DNA from: Dicyema japonicum
Taxonomy: Eukaryota; Dicyemida; Rhombozoa; Dicyemidae
Reading direction: 5' to 3'
Assembly (NCBI GenBank): GCA_011109175.1
Contig: RDEW01000049.1
Span: 216,994 to 238,901, forward strand
Length of the DNA stretch: 21,908 bases
Shown here: piece after piece, positions 9,820-18,790 of the stretch
How the letters are laid out: each line of letters opens with the position of its first letter
Position numbering within the stretch: position 1 is the stretch's first letter
Position numbers and translations under genes: made by a program
The notes under the pieces: model-generated
What the model saw: only the letters and a program-made list of their open reading frames with translations
What the model was told of the DNA's origin: nothing
Database searches by the model: none

Positions 9820-9980
9820 TCTAGATCTTTATTCGTCAAGCAAATGAATTGGCCTAAGATGCCGCACAAATAAGAAATTAATGATTCAAGGAATTGGTTG
9901 TAAATAGTATTCAGAATAAGACTATTTCCTAACTTGAATGACATGTGCATGTCAAAAGTTACTCCAGGGATTTTTCTTCA
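9820..9980 (-). mobile_element. Short LINE RT C-terminal relic
   Basis: On the minus strand, KIPGVTFDMHMSFK (9980-9938) is followed by IYNQFLESLISYLCGILG (9895-9840). This matches the post-RT block of the relics at 2483-2829, 16149-16706 and 20582-21064 (ILG(V/I/L)TFD...YxQF...SYACxSWG). Most of the helix between the two blocks is deleted or decayed. Confidence 0.6.
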
Positions 9981-10251
9981 AACGGGATAACATCATTGTT
10001 AGTTTTCTAATCTACCGTTCGTCTTCTTAATTTCTTATCTGATGTAAAGAGAGTTGTGAAGGACTTCTTACTTTGCGAGAGTGCTCATTATTGTTAATTT
10101 TAACAGTGTAGCCCTTTTTAATGAACGTGAAGCAAACATATGTTTAAAAAAGGTAAGTCACCAACTCAACCGAAAAGGTACTTAAAATAAAAAAATAAAA
10201 TATTAATATTTTAATATTCTATTTTGTTAACAGGAATCCGAAAAATAAAAT

Positions 10252-10594
10252 ATGGCTAAAAACATTTTTGAAAAACAGACAATTAACGATGGTTTCTCAA
10301 TATTGGTAGCCAATGAGGAGAAGACTATTGAGAAATCTGTAGATTAAAGAAATAATCCAATAAGATCTTAAAATTACAAGAAAACACTTTCCTACTCTGT
10401 TCCGAGGTCGATCGTAACAAAAATAAGATTGACCGAACATCTGAAAAACTTGATATACAGATTGACTATTTCCACGTTTGTTAAAACTTAACTAACAGGA
10501 AAGAGATATGAATCAAAAATTAAATAAATTGGGGAAAATCAAAGATCTGATGCTTGGAAGGCTGAAACCCGAATTGAATAAGACAGACATCTGA
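10252..10594 (+). CDS. Small coiled-coil protein, three exons, function unknown
   Basis: Spliced model: exons 10252-10338, 10365-10475 and 10499-10594, with introns of 26 and 23 nt, both GT...AG and each removing in-frame stops. The product is 97 aa. After a 29-residue N-terminal part (MAKNIFEKQTINDGF...) nearly everything is amphipathic helix with hydrophobic residues at heptad spacing (ILKLQENTFLL, IDRTSEKLDIQIDYF, LNKLGKIKDLMLGRL). I do not recognise the family. Size and pattern recall subunits of small coiled-coil complexes such as BLOC/BORC, but no diagnostic motif is visible. Bases 10407-10427 form a 21-nt in-frame GT...AG stretch that could itself be an intron. A pyrimidine-rich stretch ending in AG lies 18 bases upstream of the ATG and might be a splice acceptor. 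Support rests on open frames and matching intron size only. Confidence 0.5.
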
Positions 10595-10808
10595 TCTCAA
10601 GCAAATAGATCGCCAAGCTTTTTAAATGGCCGGGTTTTGTTTCATCCAGTCCGCATCTTGCCTATGGCAAATTCCGAATTGCCAAAAGTACTTGATTGCT
10701 CAAGGCAATGAAGAGCCTATTCTGGAAAGTAATATGACGTTTCGCAAATTGTGAAGGGAAGATGGATGTTTGCCAAACAAAATATTGGGATAGAACATGT
10801 TATATTTT
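10595..10808. other. Unassigned spacer
   Basis: On the minus strand a short stretch (QDADWMKQNPA near 10650) faintly recalls the catalytic region of mariner-like transposases. It could be a remnant of the element whose N-terminal part lies at 10809-11072, but it is too weak to call. Confidence 0.25.
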
Positions 10809-11072
10809 TTAACATATTTGTGTAATTTTTGCGCAATTTCCGGAGAAATGTTTGACCTTCGGTCTCTCTCTCTTGGATAAGGTATAATTATCCCCGTTTT
10901 TTAATGTGCCAACAATCTTGTAGACTGTTGGATGACTCATCCAAGGAGTGGTTAAGATTTCTTTGGGAGTTATTCCAGCTAAGTTGTTCCTCTTTTTCTC
11001 CCTGACCAAACCCTCTGATGAAGATTGCATTATGAAAACTATTCCGCTAAAGAATGAAGTGATGTTCGCCAC
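10809..11072 (-). mobile_element. Transposase-like helix-turn-helix relic (Tc1/mariner type?)
   Basis: An 87-codon minus-strand ORF contains GITPKEILTTPWMSHPTVYK followed by IVGTLKNGDNYTLSKRERPK. This has the layout of the N-terminal helix-turn-helix plus linker of Tc1/mariner/IS630-type transposases, in which a recognition helix ends in TVYK/TVYR and a GS.-.R linker follows. No full DDE/D catalytic domain is present downstream and I saw no terminal inverted repeats. The family is inferred from a single short motif. Confidence 0.4.
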
Positions 11073-11777
11073 GGTAGGACGTGGGACAAAAATTGAAGAG
11101 GGCGGACCTACTTTTCCACCTCTCTTCAGAAGCGGAAGCCTGTAATGAAGTATTGGAAGATGTATTTGGTCGGCACAAGCAGATGTTCTCCCTTTGGTTC
11201 CTTCCTTGGATTAGTTAGTTATGACTGATTGTGCTGGGCTTACAATGGTAAGTTTGGGGTTAATAATAATATAATTAATGTTAATTTTTTAAATAATTTA
11301 ATTATTTTGCTTTGGTATTATGGAGGACAGCAGAAACCCTTCGATCATGTTGAGGTCTACCTGGATCACTTATTTAATGGTTTAACTCATTCTTTCTTGT
11401 GTTCCCCTTTTTGGCGTTAAATAATAATATTTATGTTCTTTCTCAAATTTCCAAGTAGTATTTAGTAAAAATTTTGATCACTTATGGATTGCAGCACTAA
11501 ATTTGGTTTTCTCTATATATTAGAGTAACAACACACATGAATTGTTCACATGTCCTAAATTCAAAGAATGCTTGCTTCAAACAGGACTTGTCACTAATAT
11601 ACCCTTTTGTAGATTTTGTTGCCCATAGATGAGTCCATTACGATATCCTTAGTCCCGGCAATAATATCGATCTTTAAGTCCAATTTCGGTACTTACATCA
11701 ACGTTTGATTTAATGCTGATTAATAGTAGTACTTAATACAATGGCTCCGTGATGGACCCTTACTGACTATATTCACA
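11073..11777. other. Unassigned; possible 5' remains of the downstream LINE
   Basis: A short plus-strand stretch near 11540-11625 (CPKFKECLLQTGLV..IPFCRFCC in one frame) is Cys-rich and could be LINE-derived. The rest has no gene I can support. The 63-codon ORF at 11229-11420 is not recognised and is interrupted in its flanks. Confidence 0.35.
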
Positions 11778-12350
11778 AGTTAACATTCAAGGTATCCGGA
11801 TGAAAATTACCGAACTAAAACACTTTCTCTTGAAACAGTGGATATAGTTATTTTCTAAGAAGCGAAACTAAACCCACAGCGGCCCACCCCCAACATTCCA
11901 GGATACTTAGTTTTCGGACGTGGGAGAAGTCATAGAAGAGGTAAAGGCGTTATTACACTAATCAGGAACCATATACTGGCAAGCAATATTTTGGATAACA
12001 TTTCGGACCCTTCCTCAGAAAGACACACTGGAACAATTAACTCTAAGAATCCGTTTACCCTCTCTCCGATTGACAGTTGTTAATATGTATATATCGCAGC
12101 GATTACTGCCCCGAACTCCAGCGATTCCTAAATGCAATGAGATCTCAATGGTATGCTAACCAACAACTGGATCAACGGAAAGCCCTCATATCCGACAGTT
12201 TTGACGACCTGATCATTCACAGCAAACACACAAGGACCCCTTCCTGTCGAGGCGACTCCCCTACTTTACCCGACATTTCTTTTGCCGCTCTTGAAGCATC
12301 GAGTCTCATTTAGACTCTTTGGACATTGAGCCGATCAGACAGACTGAATT
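11778..12350 (+). mobile_element. LINE apurinic-like endonuclease domain relic
   Basis: Translation across frames reads through the apurinic-like endonuclease of a Jockey/CR1-type LINE. NIQGIRMKITELKHFLLKQ (start of the fold, near 11779) is followed by PGYLVFGRGRSHRRGKGVIT (11900-11960), LTLRIRLPSLRLTVVNMYIS (12035-12100), and SPTLPDISFAALEASSLI close to a stop (12255-12313). The SxDHxP end motif is reduced to RSDRLNSL. Several frame changes and stops make it inactive. No RT follows; a SINE lies 160 bp downstream. It may supply the missing upstream part of one of the RT families in the window. Confidence 0.75.
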
Positions 12351-12508
12351 CTCTTACGAATTCCTGACGTCTAAAAAAGTAAGCATTTCCGCGTTGCCGT
12401 AAGCACGTAAAATGCTTAGGGTTTCGCTCATGCAGAACACACACTTTATTTAAGTAAAAAACAGTTATTATAACTAATCGTAGAGGGAGAATCAAAGAAT
12501 GCTCTTCA

Positions 12509-12706
12509 CTTCTTTTTTTCTTTTTCTTGAGTGTATGTCCTTTTAGACTATCCAGTTCCGCAGTGAATCTCCATGATGACGGCGAAACTCGTCAAGCCCT
12601 TTTAGCACCGTAGATGCGTGGAACCTTCCATCAGGTGAACAGCAGCGAGAATCGAACCCGTGACCTAAACCACTTAGCCCGACACCTAACCACTGTGCCA
12701 CCCGGA
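12509..12706 (-). repeat. tRNA-derived SINE
   Basis: On the minus strand the element opens with a tRNA-like head. TGGCACAGTGGTTAGG (A box, about 12685-12700) and GGGTTCGATTCTC (B box, 12647-12659) carry the spacing of an RNA polymerase III internal promoter. A roughly 140-bp body follows (GACGAGTTTCGCC, TTCACTGCGGAACTGG). It ends in an A-rich tail (12509-12530). The cloverleaf is incomplete, so it is not a functional tRNA. Its 3' end resembles the fragment at 6236-6325, which suggests a tail shared with a partner LINE. Confidence 0.8.
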
Positions 12707-12852
12707 GTAAGACTGATTCGATCTAACGTATACAGCGACCTTTATATTCAGTACAAACTTAAAGGCACAGATGGAGTGAGGCGGCTATTCTCACTGTATC
12801 ATTCAGCGGATTTCCAATTTCAGCATTAAACCAAGAATCCGTTGAATGACAG

Positions 12853-13140
12853 TCAGTCTTTTTGAGGAAGACAAGTCTTCTTGCATCTCATATCATAATC
12901 ACACTTTAAATATGATATCTGATTAGTGCGGTCATCCGGATCATTGAGGGATAAGTCCTTCCATACTCCCATAGCCTCTGATAGTGACATAGATACATTC
13001 AGACCCGGATAAGAGTTAAGGACTGTATCCACAAATTTTTTGGTGAACTGAATGAGAAAAAATGTGCAGCCAATGAGGTGACTGAAGGCACAGTACGGTC
13101 CATCCCACTGAAACCAATGGGAGGAGTTCTTTGAAGTCAT
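12853..13140 (-). CDS. HMG-box-like protein or fragment
   Basis: A 95-codon minus-strand ORF contains a stretch that fits an HMG box. HLIGCTFFLIQFTKKFVDTV (residues about 20-40) corresponds to helix 1, PGLNVSMSLSEAMGVWKDLS (about 45-64) to helix 2 with its conserved Trp and Leu-Ser turn, and NDPDDRTNQISYLKCDYDMR (about 66-85) to helix 3. The first helix is aberrant at its start: the usual Pro-Lys-Arg-Pro is missing and the order SHWFQWDGPYCAFS is odd. Directly upstream (13141-13190) a 26-nt GT...AG segment could be an intron, but it does not join to this frame without a stop. The protein may therefore start at the ATG at 13140, or be a decayed copy. HMG proteins bend DNA in chromatin; nothing more specific can be said. 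Confidence 0.45.
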   Translation of the reverse strand: MTSKNSSHWFQWDGPYCAFSHLIGCTFFLIQFTKKFVDTVLNSYPGLNVSMSLSEAMGVWKDLSLNDPDDRTNQISYLKCDYDMRCKKTCLPQKD

Positions 13141-14458
13141 CCATAATCATCTAAATGTATATTTAAAATGACTTACCTAATTTCACAGACAAGAGAAGAT
13201 AGAAAATATTATTCATCATAACAGAGGGAATCCAACATCAGCGGAATGAAATAAATGTCCAATCCTTTCACTTATGGAACCTTTCCACTAGAGTGGGGGA
13301 AAGTAAATGATCTTTTTAGCGTCACTCCGGCACTGTGTAATTGATCACATGATGTCATCAAGTAGAGCAATGGAAGAAAAGGAACAAAGGAAAGAAAAAG
13401 AGACCTTTGAACAAGTAGCTAGCGTTTAATAGATCCAAAATATCAAATATCTTGTGAAAACTATTTCCGATTCATTGACGACTCCTTTACTAATTATTTT
13501 AACCACACCATAGGTTTTTATCCAATATTGTCATTTAGCATAAGTTCTATAATGCTACACAACATATAACCTTTGGATTCCATGTTAGTCCATAATAAAA
13601 GATCGCTTTCAATTTCTGTGAACCTTAAATGAGGGATTTAAGAACACTAAAAACTAGTACTATGATGGATTGAATGGCGGAATCGAGAAGATTACCATAC
13701 CTATACTCATTAAGATCCCTAACAATAGAAGTGCGTGGAGGTCGACATTCAGAATGTTATCTTTTGCTGCATGAGTAGCTATTAGTATTGTAGCTCTCAG
13801 AAAGTGCTTTAGTAATAGAGCAATAGAAAACTGAGTAGAGTATACATACTGTGAGTCGACACTAGCCGAAGACTGGATTGAGACATTATTCCTATATTCC
13901 ACAGGAAGCTATTAACCATCAGAATGGTATTTACACAGGGAAAATTAGGAAGAACGTTTTGATTATAGACGGATAAGCCCAAATGTTAGCTACTAAAAAT
14001 AATGGAGCAAATTGTCTTCAAGAGACTAAAATAAGTTAAATCAATAACCTTGAGCCGTAATTCAAGACAACCCGTAATAAGTTAAGCGGCTATAGACTAT
14101 AAAAGTCATGGACACCTTTCCCCAGTCAAGACTATAAAAGTCAATTTTTTAAGAAAGGTTCCATTATGGAATTCAGGCATTGAGGACGTAATGGGAGATA
14201 CTGCCTAATGATCGCAAGTCCAATATTCAAGAAGAGCCATCATGTCATTAGACTCTCTTCCGCACTTCTGCAATTCCGCTCATTAACATGATAAACTTTG
14301 ACGTGCTGGGGTAAAACATGCCAGACGTCTCGAAAGAGATCACTGAAAGGCGAACCGATCTCTCAATTTCCTAGTTTTGAAATCTTTAGTAGTACTTGCT
14401 GTAGAACCCGCGTACTGTGGTGACCTGAGCAGATTCGCCTTTATGCAAGATACCCCCC
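13141..14458. other. Long stretch without a supportable gene
   Basis: An 80-codon hydrophobic minus-strand ORF (13660-13902, with ALLLLGILMSIGMVIFSIPP) could be membrane-spanning, but it matches nothing I know and I could not splice it to neighbours. At 14005-14030 a fragment (EQIVFKRLK) repeats the FKRL block of the LINE at 6732-8006. Two copies of GACTATAAAAGTCA lie at about 14094-14107 and 14130-14143. From about 14160 the sequence may already be decayed LINE. Confidence 0.4.
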
Positions 14459-15534
14459 TTGACTTCATGGCTTGGTATATATGCCACGCGACTTCTTTCC
14501 ATCACTTCGATAAAGTTTAAAGAGTTCCAGAAAACATGCAAACCCCGTGTCTTAGATTACTCTCATGACAGTCAAGTTTTATCTGGAGGATATCTCCCGA
14601 CACTTCGCATGTATTACAGCGGATGTAGACTTTTCATGTCAATCGTTCCATCGCATTTGCATCGGTGTTCCAAGCAGACATCAAGCAAGACCTAGCCAAA
14701 GAACAACTCCAATTGAGTACCAACTGAACGAGTATCAACTGCACGAGTGAAGGCCGAATTCCTTGAGTTTTTAATCAAAAATCACAATTATTGTACAAAA
14801 TTGGTGATAAAACTGCGCAGGTTTGAAAAGTTAGTCGTCGGCTTTTGAAGAAACCCCCTTTGATCCACACAAATTGAGGAACTGGACCAACATTACACAC
14901 AAGACTACTCAATCGTCTCTTTTAGAAACGAATAACTTGCAACGTCGGGCTTGTATTCTGTCAGCCTCTTCTACCTTCAGCAGGGCTTTGCTGAACGCGT
15001 TTTTATCATCTTCAATTGGTTCCCTTCTGGATCAGGATGCCCTTCGAATTGGCGTTTCCTTCGTCTCGGGGTCGACCTGTGCCAGCCTCATCCGTGCCGT
15101 TGTGAACTGCAAAGGGTTTCACCCGTTTTCTTGCCGACGCAGCAGTGGTCTGTTCCCGAGGTATGCCGCTATTAACGGTGTCGTTAGGCGCTCTCTTGAG
15201 GCGACTGGATTCCGGAAACTCTGTAACCTGTGGGCCTAAATCGTGGGGATAAAAAGTGCCTAGAAGGTATAACTGTGTTCCATTTCTCTCAGGTGAAATG
15301 CTTGATTTGGGATGTGGCTTTTATAGACACCTATTCCCAGTCGAGACTTTCAGACTCCACGTTGAAGGCTTGGGAGGCTGCTCGAACATTCGAGAATTCC
15401 AAAATAAGAAAATACGACAGCCTCTGCACCAGATTTTTTGTACATCCCATTGCCGTCGAAACGAGCGGAGTCTTCTGGCCCAATAAGGTCTCTTTTATAA
15501 AATCGCTCGGGTCTGATATCGAAAGTGAGTGACG
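14459..15534 (+). mobile_element. LINE RT-family C-terminal relic, fourth family
   Basis: Two overlapping plus-strand ORFs carry a C-terminal region widespread in non-LTR elements of marine invertebrates. Residues encoded at 14979-15170 read ALLNAFLSSSIGSLLDQDAL, then LRIGVSFVSGSTC, then the CRCELQRVSPVF-type Cys cluster in an overlapping frame. At 15175-15240 there is an AINGVVRRSLEATGF block. At 15230-15532 come GLNRGDKKCLEGITVFHFSQ, WDVAFIDTYS, and AVETSGVFWPNKVSFIKSLG. The second ORF is offset from the first by a frameshift near 15235. Upstream (14459-14750) a weaker frame with WLGIYATRLLS may belong to it. The element lacks its polymerase core here. Confidence 0.7.
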
Positions 15535-15677
15535 AGCGTCGGGGAACCGATTAGCTGTACCAGAGGATTTCTCTGGCAGTTGTCAGCAAATTATTTTATT
15601 TTGTAATAAATTGTCACACTAAAAAATTACCTGAATAGAATGAGAATGTATTTTATTTAAAAACAGAACCAAGGACA
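15535..15677. other. AT-rich spacer
   Basis: Short spacer between LINE relic and the small-gene candidate; it ends in a pyrimidine-containing AAAAACAG that could be a splice acceptor. Confidence 0.3.
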
Positions 15678-15987
15678 ATGGTAAAAACTCATACTTCAAC
15701 AGGCAAAGACAATGGCCATACCCTGCAACACAATCTCTGGTCACGAGGGTCTTTAAGTTTTGTTGACGACTCTTTTACCCATTCTCCCAGCCGCTCCTGG
15801 GGTTTCAAGGGCGAATGATAGAAATCTCAAAAAGACAAATGAGAATTATTCCATCAATATCTCGAGATCAATGTTCTTGAAACGCTATTGTAACTTTTGT
15901 TGTATTTTATTTATTCAGATTTTTGCATATCTGATGCTTTATTGGTTCTTCATGTGCTCCACAAAACGATGGAAGAGACTGAGGTGA
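15678..15987 (+). CDS. Candidate small gene, splice pattern ambiguous
   Basis: An ATG at 15678 opens a 46-codon frame (MVKTHTSTGKDNGHTLQHNL...). A second frame, ending at 15987, encodes a hydrophobic span (about YCNFCCILFIQIFAYLMLYW) followed by a basic end (STKRWKRLR), the look of a C-terminally anchored membrane protein. A GT...AG intron of 34 nt (15749-15782) with a good pyrimidine tract would join them in frame. A 20-nt alternative and a 29-nt alternative give different, non-membrane products. No homology is recognised, so this is only a candidate. Confidence 0.25.
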
Positions 15988-16043
15988 AATATATTTAATA
16001 ACCCCGAAAAAAAACACCAAGAAAGAATGAGTAGACCAACTAA

Positions 16044-16706
16044 TTAAGTGATCCCAATACACCTCAACAGGATCGAGAGGTTTTTCCTATGTTCATCCAG
16101 AGTACCCACTGCTTTCCTGAATAGACGACGTTCATCTTTCACTAGAGTTTAAAGAAAAGTGTTTTTTTTCCCCAAATTACGTGTATTTGAGGCTTCTAGC
16201 CTAGAGTGGAAGAAACAATTTGTTTCTTGACCACACAGACCGATGAAGCCAGAGTCGTTATTTTTGATTGCGGCATGGTCAAGCATTGGGGGAAAAGATT
16301 GGGGTAGATTTGTTAGACGTGCAAGTTTGACTGTTAGGGAGTTGATCTTGTATGAATTAAATATTGAAGCTCCATAGGCCCATGAGGCACAAGCATACTC
16401 TACCGTCGGTTTTAGTAGTTGATTGTACATGAAGACAGCGCATTCCCGTGACGGTCGGGACTTTAAGAGCGGTTTCATTATATTCAGTTTCCTGAGACCT
16501 TTTGTCATAACGTTCTTCACATAATGAGAAAATGTCATCAAAGGGTCAAAAGTCAATCCCAGAATAGTTGGATGAATCTGTAAAAGTAGAGTCTCCATAT
16601 ATGTTAAAATCCAGTGTATATTTTTCTTTTCTGTCTGTAATGAAGATGGTATACGTTGATTGGATATAGAGAGACGATTCAGATTCAGACATTTTAGAAG
16701 AACCAT
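16044..16706 (-). mobile_element. LINE RT C-terminal relic, minus strand
   Basis: A 185-codon minus-strand frame (16706-16149) contains ILGLTFDPLMTFSHYVKNVM, RKLNIMKPLL, MYNQLLKPTVEYACASWAYG, the post-RT block of the same family as 1771-2829 and 20522-21090. After a frame change it continues to a stop at 16044 through HRKNLSILLRCIGIT. The copy at 20522 ends comparably (KKMRILIEAFEIT, then TAA and TTAATTA). The matching ends suggest both reach the true C terminus of the ORF. The RT core is missing. The 5' end abuts AT-rich DNA just before the E2F gene. Confidence 0.75.
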
Positions 16707-16827
16707 GTCATTAATTAATTAATTTTCAAGTAGTAAAATTTTAAATATTATTTATTATAATAATTTAAATATCATTCATTTATTTAAATATTTGTGACGG
16801 CGAACAATAAATTTATGATGCTAAAAT

Positions 16828-17577
16828 ATGGCTTATGTGATAGTTATGAATTCACATAAAAGGCAAGATCAGAGTCTCGCTTTATTAACCCGTAAGTTTG
16901 TTGAACTGTTGAATTCTTCAAAAGATGGTATACTTGACTTACGAGAAGTTGAAATTTTATAAAATATTGCAGGCAGTCTCTAAACTACCAATACATAATA
17001 GCCGTAGAATATACGACATAATAAACGTACTCGAAGGAATCGGTCTTATAGAAAAGATATCTATGAACTACATTAGATTGATGTAAGACAAATTTAAATT
17101 TTAGTTCTAATAAAAGTGATCCTTCTAAAGAGGATCGTCGGCTTCGAGAAGAGATCAAATTTCTTAGAAACTACGAGAAGGATCTAGAAAAGGAGGTCAC
17201 TGCTGCGATGCAATGTACCACAAAAATGTGGAATGACACCGACTGCTGTCATAACCTTAATTTTGTCCAAAGTTCTGATATCTCGCCAGTTTTTGAAAAT
17301 CAGACGGTTTTTGCAGTTCATGCTCCACAGGAAGCTCGGTTATCTTTTCCTAGAACAGTTGTTTGCCTGTTATTTTACTCTTTAGGGACGGAAGGGAGGT
17401 CAACTCCGTGTTTTCTGCGATTCAGGGACTGTGTCGGTTGTCCTTATAGATGAATTCACCAAAGATAACTCTAAGAGCACTCCCGTATGCCTTAACAAGG
17501 TTGATTTTTCTGGGAATGACTGCTACATCTTTAAAATGAAGGAAGATGAAAGTCTGGCTGACTGCTTTAAGGATTAA
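16828..17577 (+). CDS. E2F transcription factor (E2F1-5 type), four exons, complete
   Basis: Spliced model: exons 16828-16947, 16973-17082, 17105-17360 and 17386-17577, with introns of 25, 22 and 25 nt. It gives 225 aa. The winged-helix DNA-binding domain is residues about 12-76: SLALLTRKFVELL, DGILDLREA, then RRIYDIINVLEGIGLIEK (51-68), the family hallmark that contacts TTTSSCGC sites. A leucine-zipper-like helix (86-112) for DP pairing follows. The marked box (about 113-185) has FENQTVFAVHAPQEARLSFP. The very C terminus (206-224, DCYIFKMKEDESLADCF) matches the pocket-protein (Rb) binding motif, so the repressible type is indicated, not E2F7/8. The usual N-terminal cyclin-A region and long linkers are missing. 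An ATG at 16846 is an alternative start; a stop precedes 16828 in frame. Intron 3 could start 3 nt earlier without changing frame. Identity very likely, paralogue group uncertain. Confidence 0.9.
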
Positions 17578-18790
17578 CTTTTATATTTTTGTGTTAAGTA
17601 AATTAAAATTTTTGCTACTCGGAGTTACCCAAGGAAGGCAACTGGGCTGTTTTATCTCCAGTATCCCCACAGGGCTCTTTAAAGTGCATAGTCTTCTAGA
17701 AAGGATTGTCTTTTGTTTGGACGCCTACTTTTGCTGAGGGGTTTATGGAATGGTTGCTAGTAAAGTTGGGGTAACCAGCTAATTTCTTCTTTTGCAGGTA
17801 TCTCCAAGTATTGGGCTATATAAGATTGGAATTCTGAACGTTCGGGTAAACTATGCTTTTTTAGTTCTGAAATATAGCGCGTAGGATGTCTTCTGAGTTT
17901 GCAACATGCTTAGGGATTAGGTGAAATTGCAATTTGTTTAAGTTTAATGACTCTTTGAAATTTGGCTATTTTGCATAAATTTGATAATTTTTCTTTGAAG
18001 TGAAAATTTTCAACAGTTATTCATTTTTAACATGACATCTTTGAATAGGCCAGTTGGAAAATTAAAAATAGGATGTCAGAAGTTGAGAAATAGCAGTAGC
18101 TAAAAAGCTGTGAACACATCGAACTGGGATAATAGTGTTCGATATCGTTCTAACCACCCTTTCCGTACGAATGGATTCTACCGTTTCAACGGCTGACTAA
18201 TGGAATATGGTCTCTGTGAAGTCTGAGGAAACTACTTACATTTCCTTTGATTGCAGAATCGTTGATTATTGGAGGGAAATTGTTTATAGGGTGTCCGGTT
18301 AAAAATGAATGGGGTTTCCCACAGTTGGAATGAAATTGACCTTAATTCCATGAGCCGCAGACATACTCGAGAAGGTTAACCGACATTCCTCTATGAATTG
18401 GTGACAGTAATTGAATTATCCTTACAAGATTTAGAATATGTATAGAATCTAGTGAACATTTTTTTCACATTTTGGGAGAAAGATAGTATGTAGTCGAAGG
18501 TTTTTTCTATTCAACCAAAAACCTTCTCTTTTTCTGTTTTGCTATCCATTTTTTCTAAAAACATTACTCCCCTTACAAAATCCTAATGAAAGTCACTTCT
18601 ACAATACCGTATACAAATATCCATTTTAGATTTTTCAGGTATAACTGGTTATATAAAATTTTTGGATAACCGAAAAATTAAAAAATTAAGTTTAATTGTT
18701 TAATTTTTTTCTATTAAAAATGTTAATATTGTATTAGATAATTTAAAAATAAATAAAATTAAATTTATAGCGCCAAAAATATTTTGTTCT
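17578..18790. other. Intergenic between E2F and Greatwall
   Basis: Near 17620-17690 a plus-strand stretch (GVTQGRQLGCFISSIPTGLF) faintly resembles RT motif B of a LINE. A 10-bp perfect hairpin (GAAGGTTTTT/AAAAACCTTC, 18496-18505 and 18517-18526, 11-nt loop) lies about 265 bp upstream of the kinase ATG. The last 150 bp are extremely AT-rich. No coding exon is recognised and no TATA-type promoter can be singled out. Confidence 0.4.

Noticed and set aside
12640-12706. A functional tRNA gene
   Set aside because: A and B boxes are present but the arms do not form a full cloverleaf, and a SINE body with an A-rich tail follows.
13660-13902. Hydrophobic 80-codon ORF as a membrane-protein gene
   Set aside because: No recognisable family, no clean splice to flanking frames, and a competing hydrophobic frame overlaps it; left unassigned.
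17208-17453. 81-codon ORF as an independent gene
   Set aside because: It is the middle of E2F exon 3 read through intron 3; the true frame resumes at 17386 in another phase.
18496-18526. Hairpin as a transcription terminator or ncRNA
   Set aside because: A 10-bp AT-rich stem of this kind is expected by chance in such sequence, and nothing around it supports an RNA gene.
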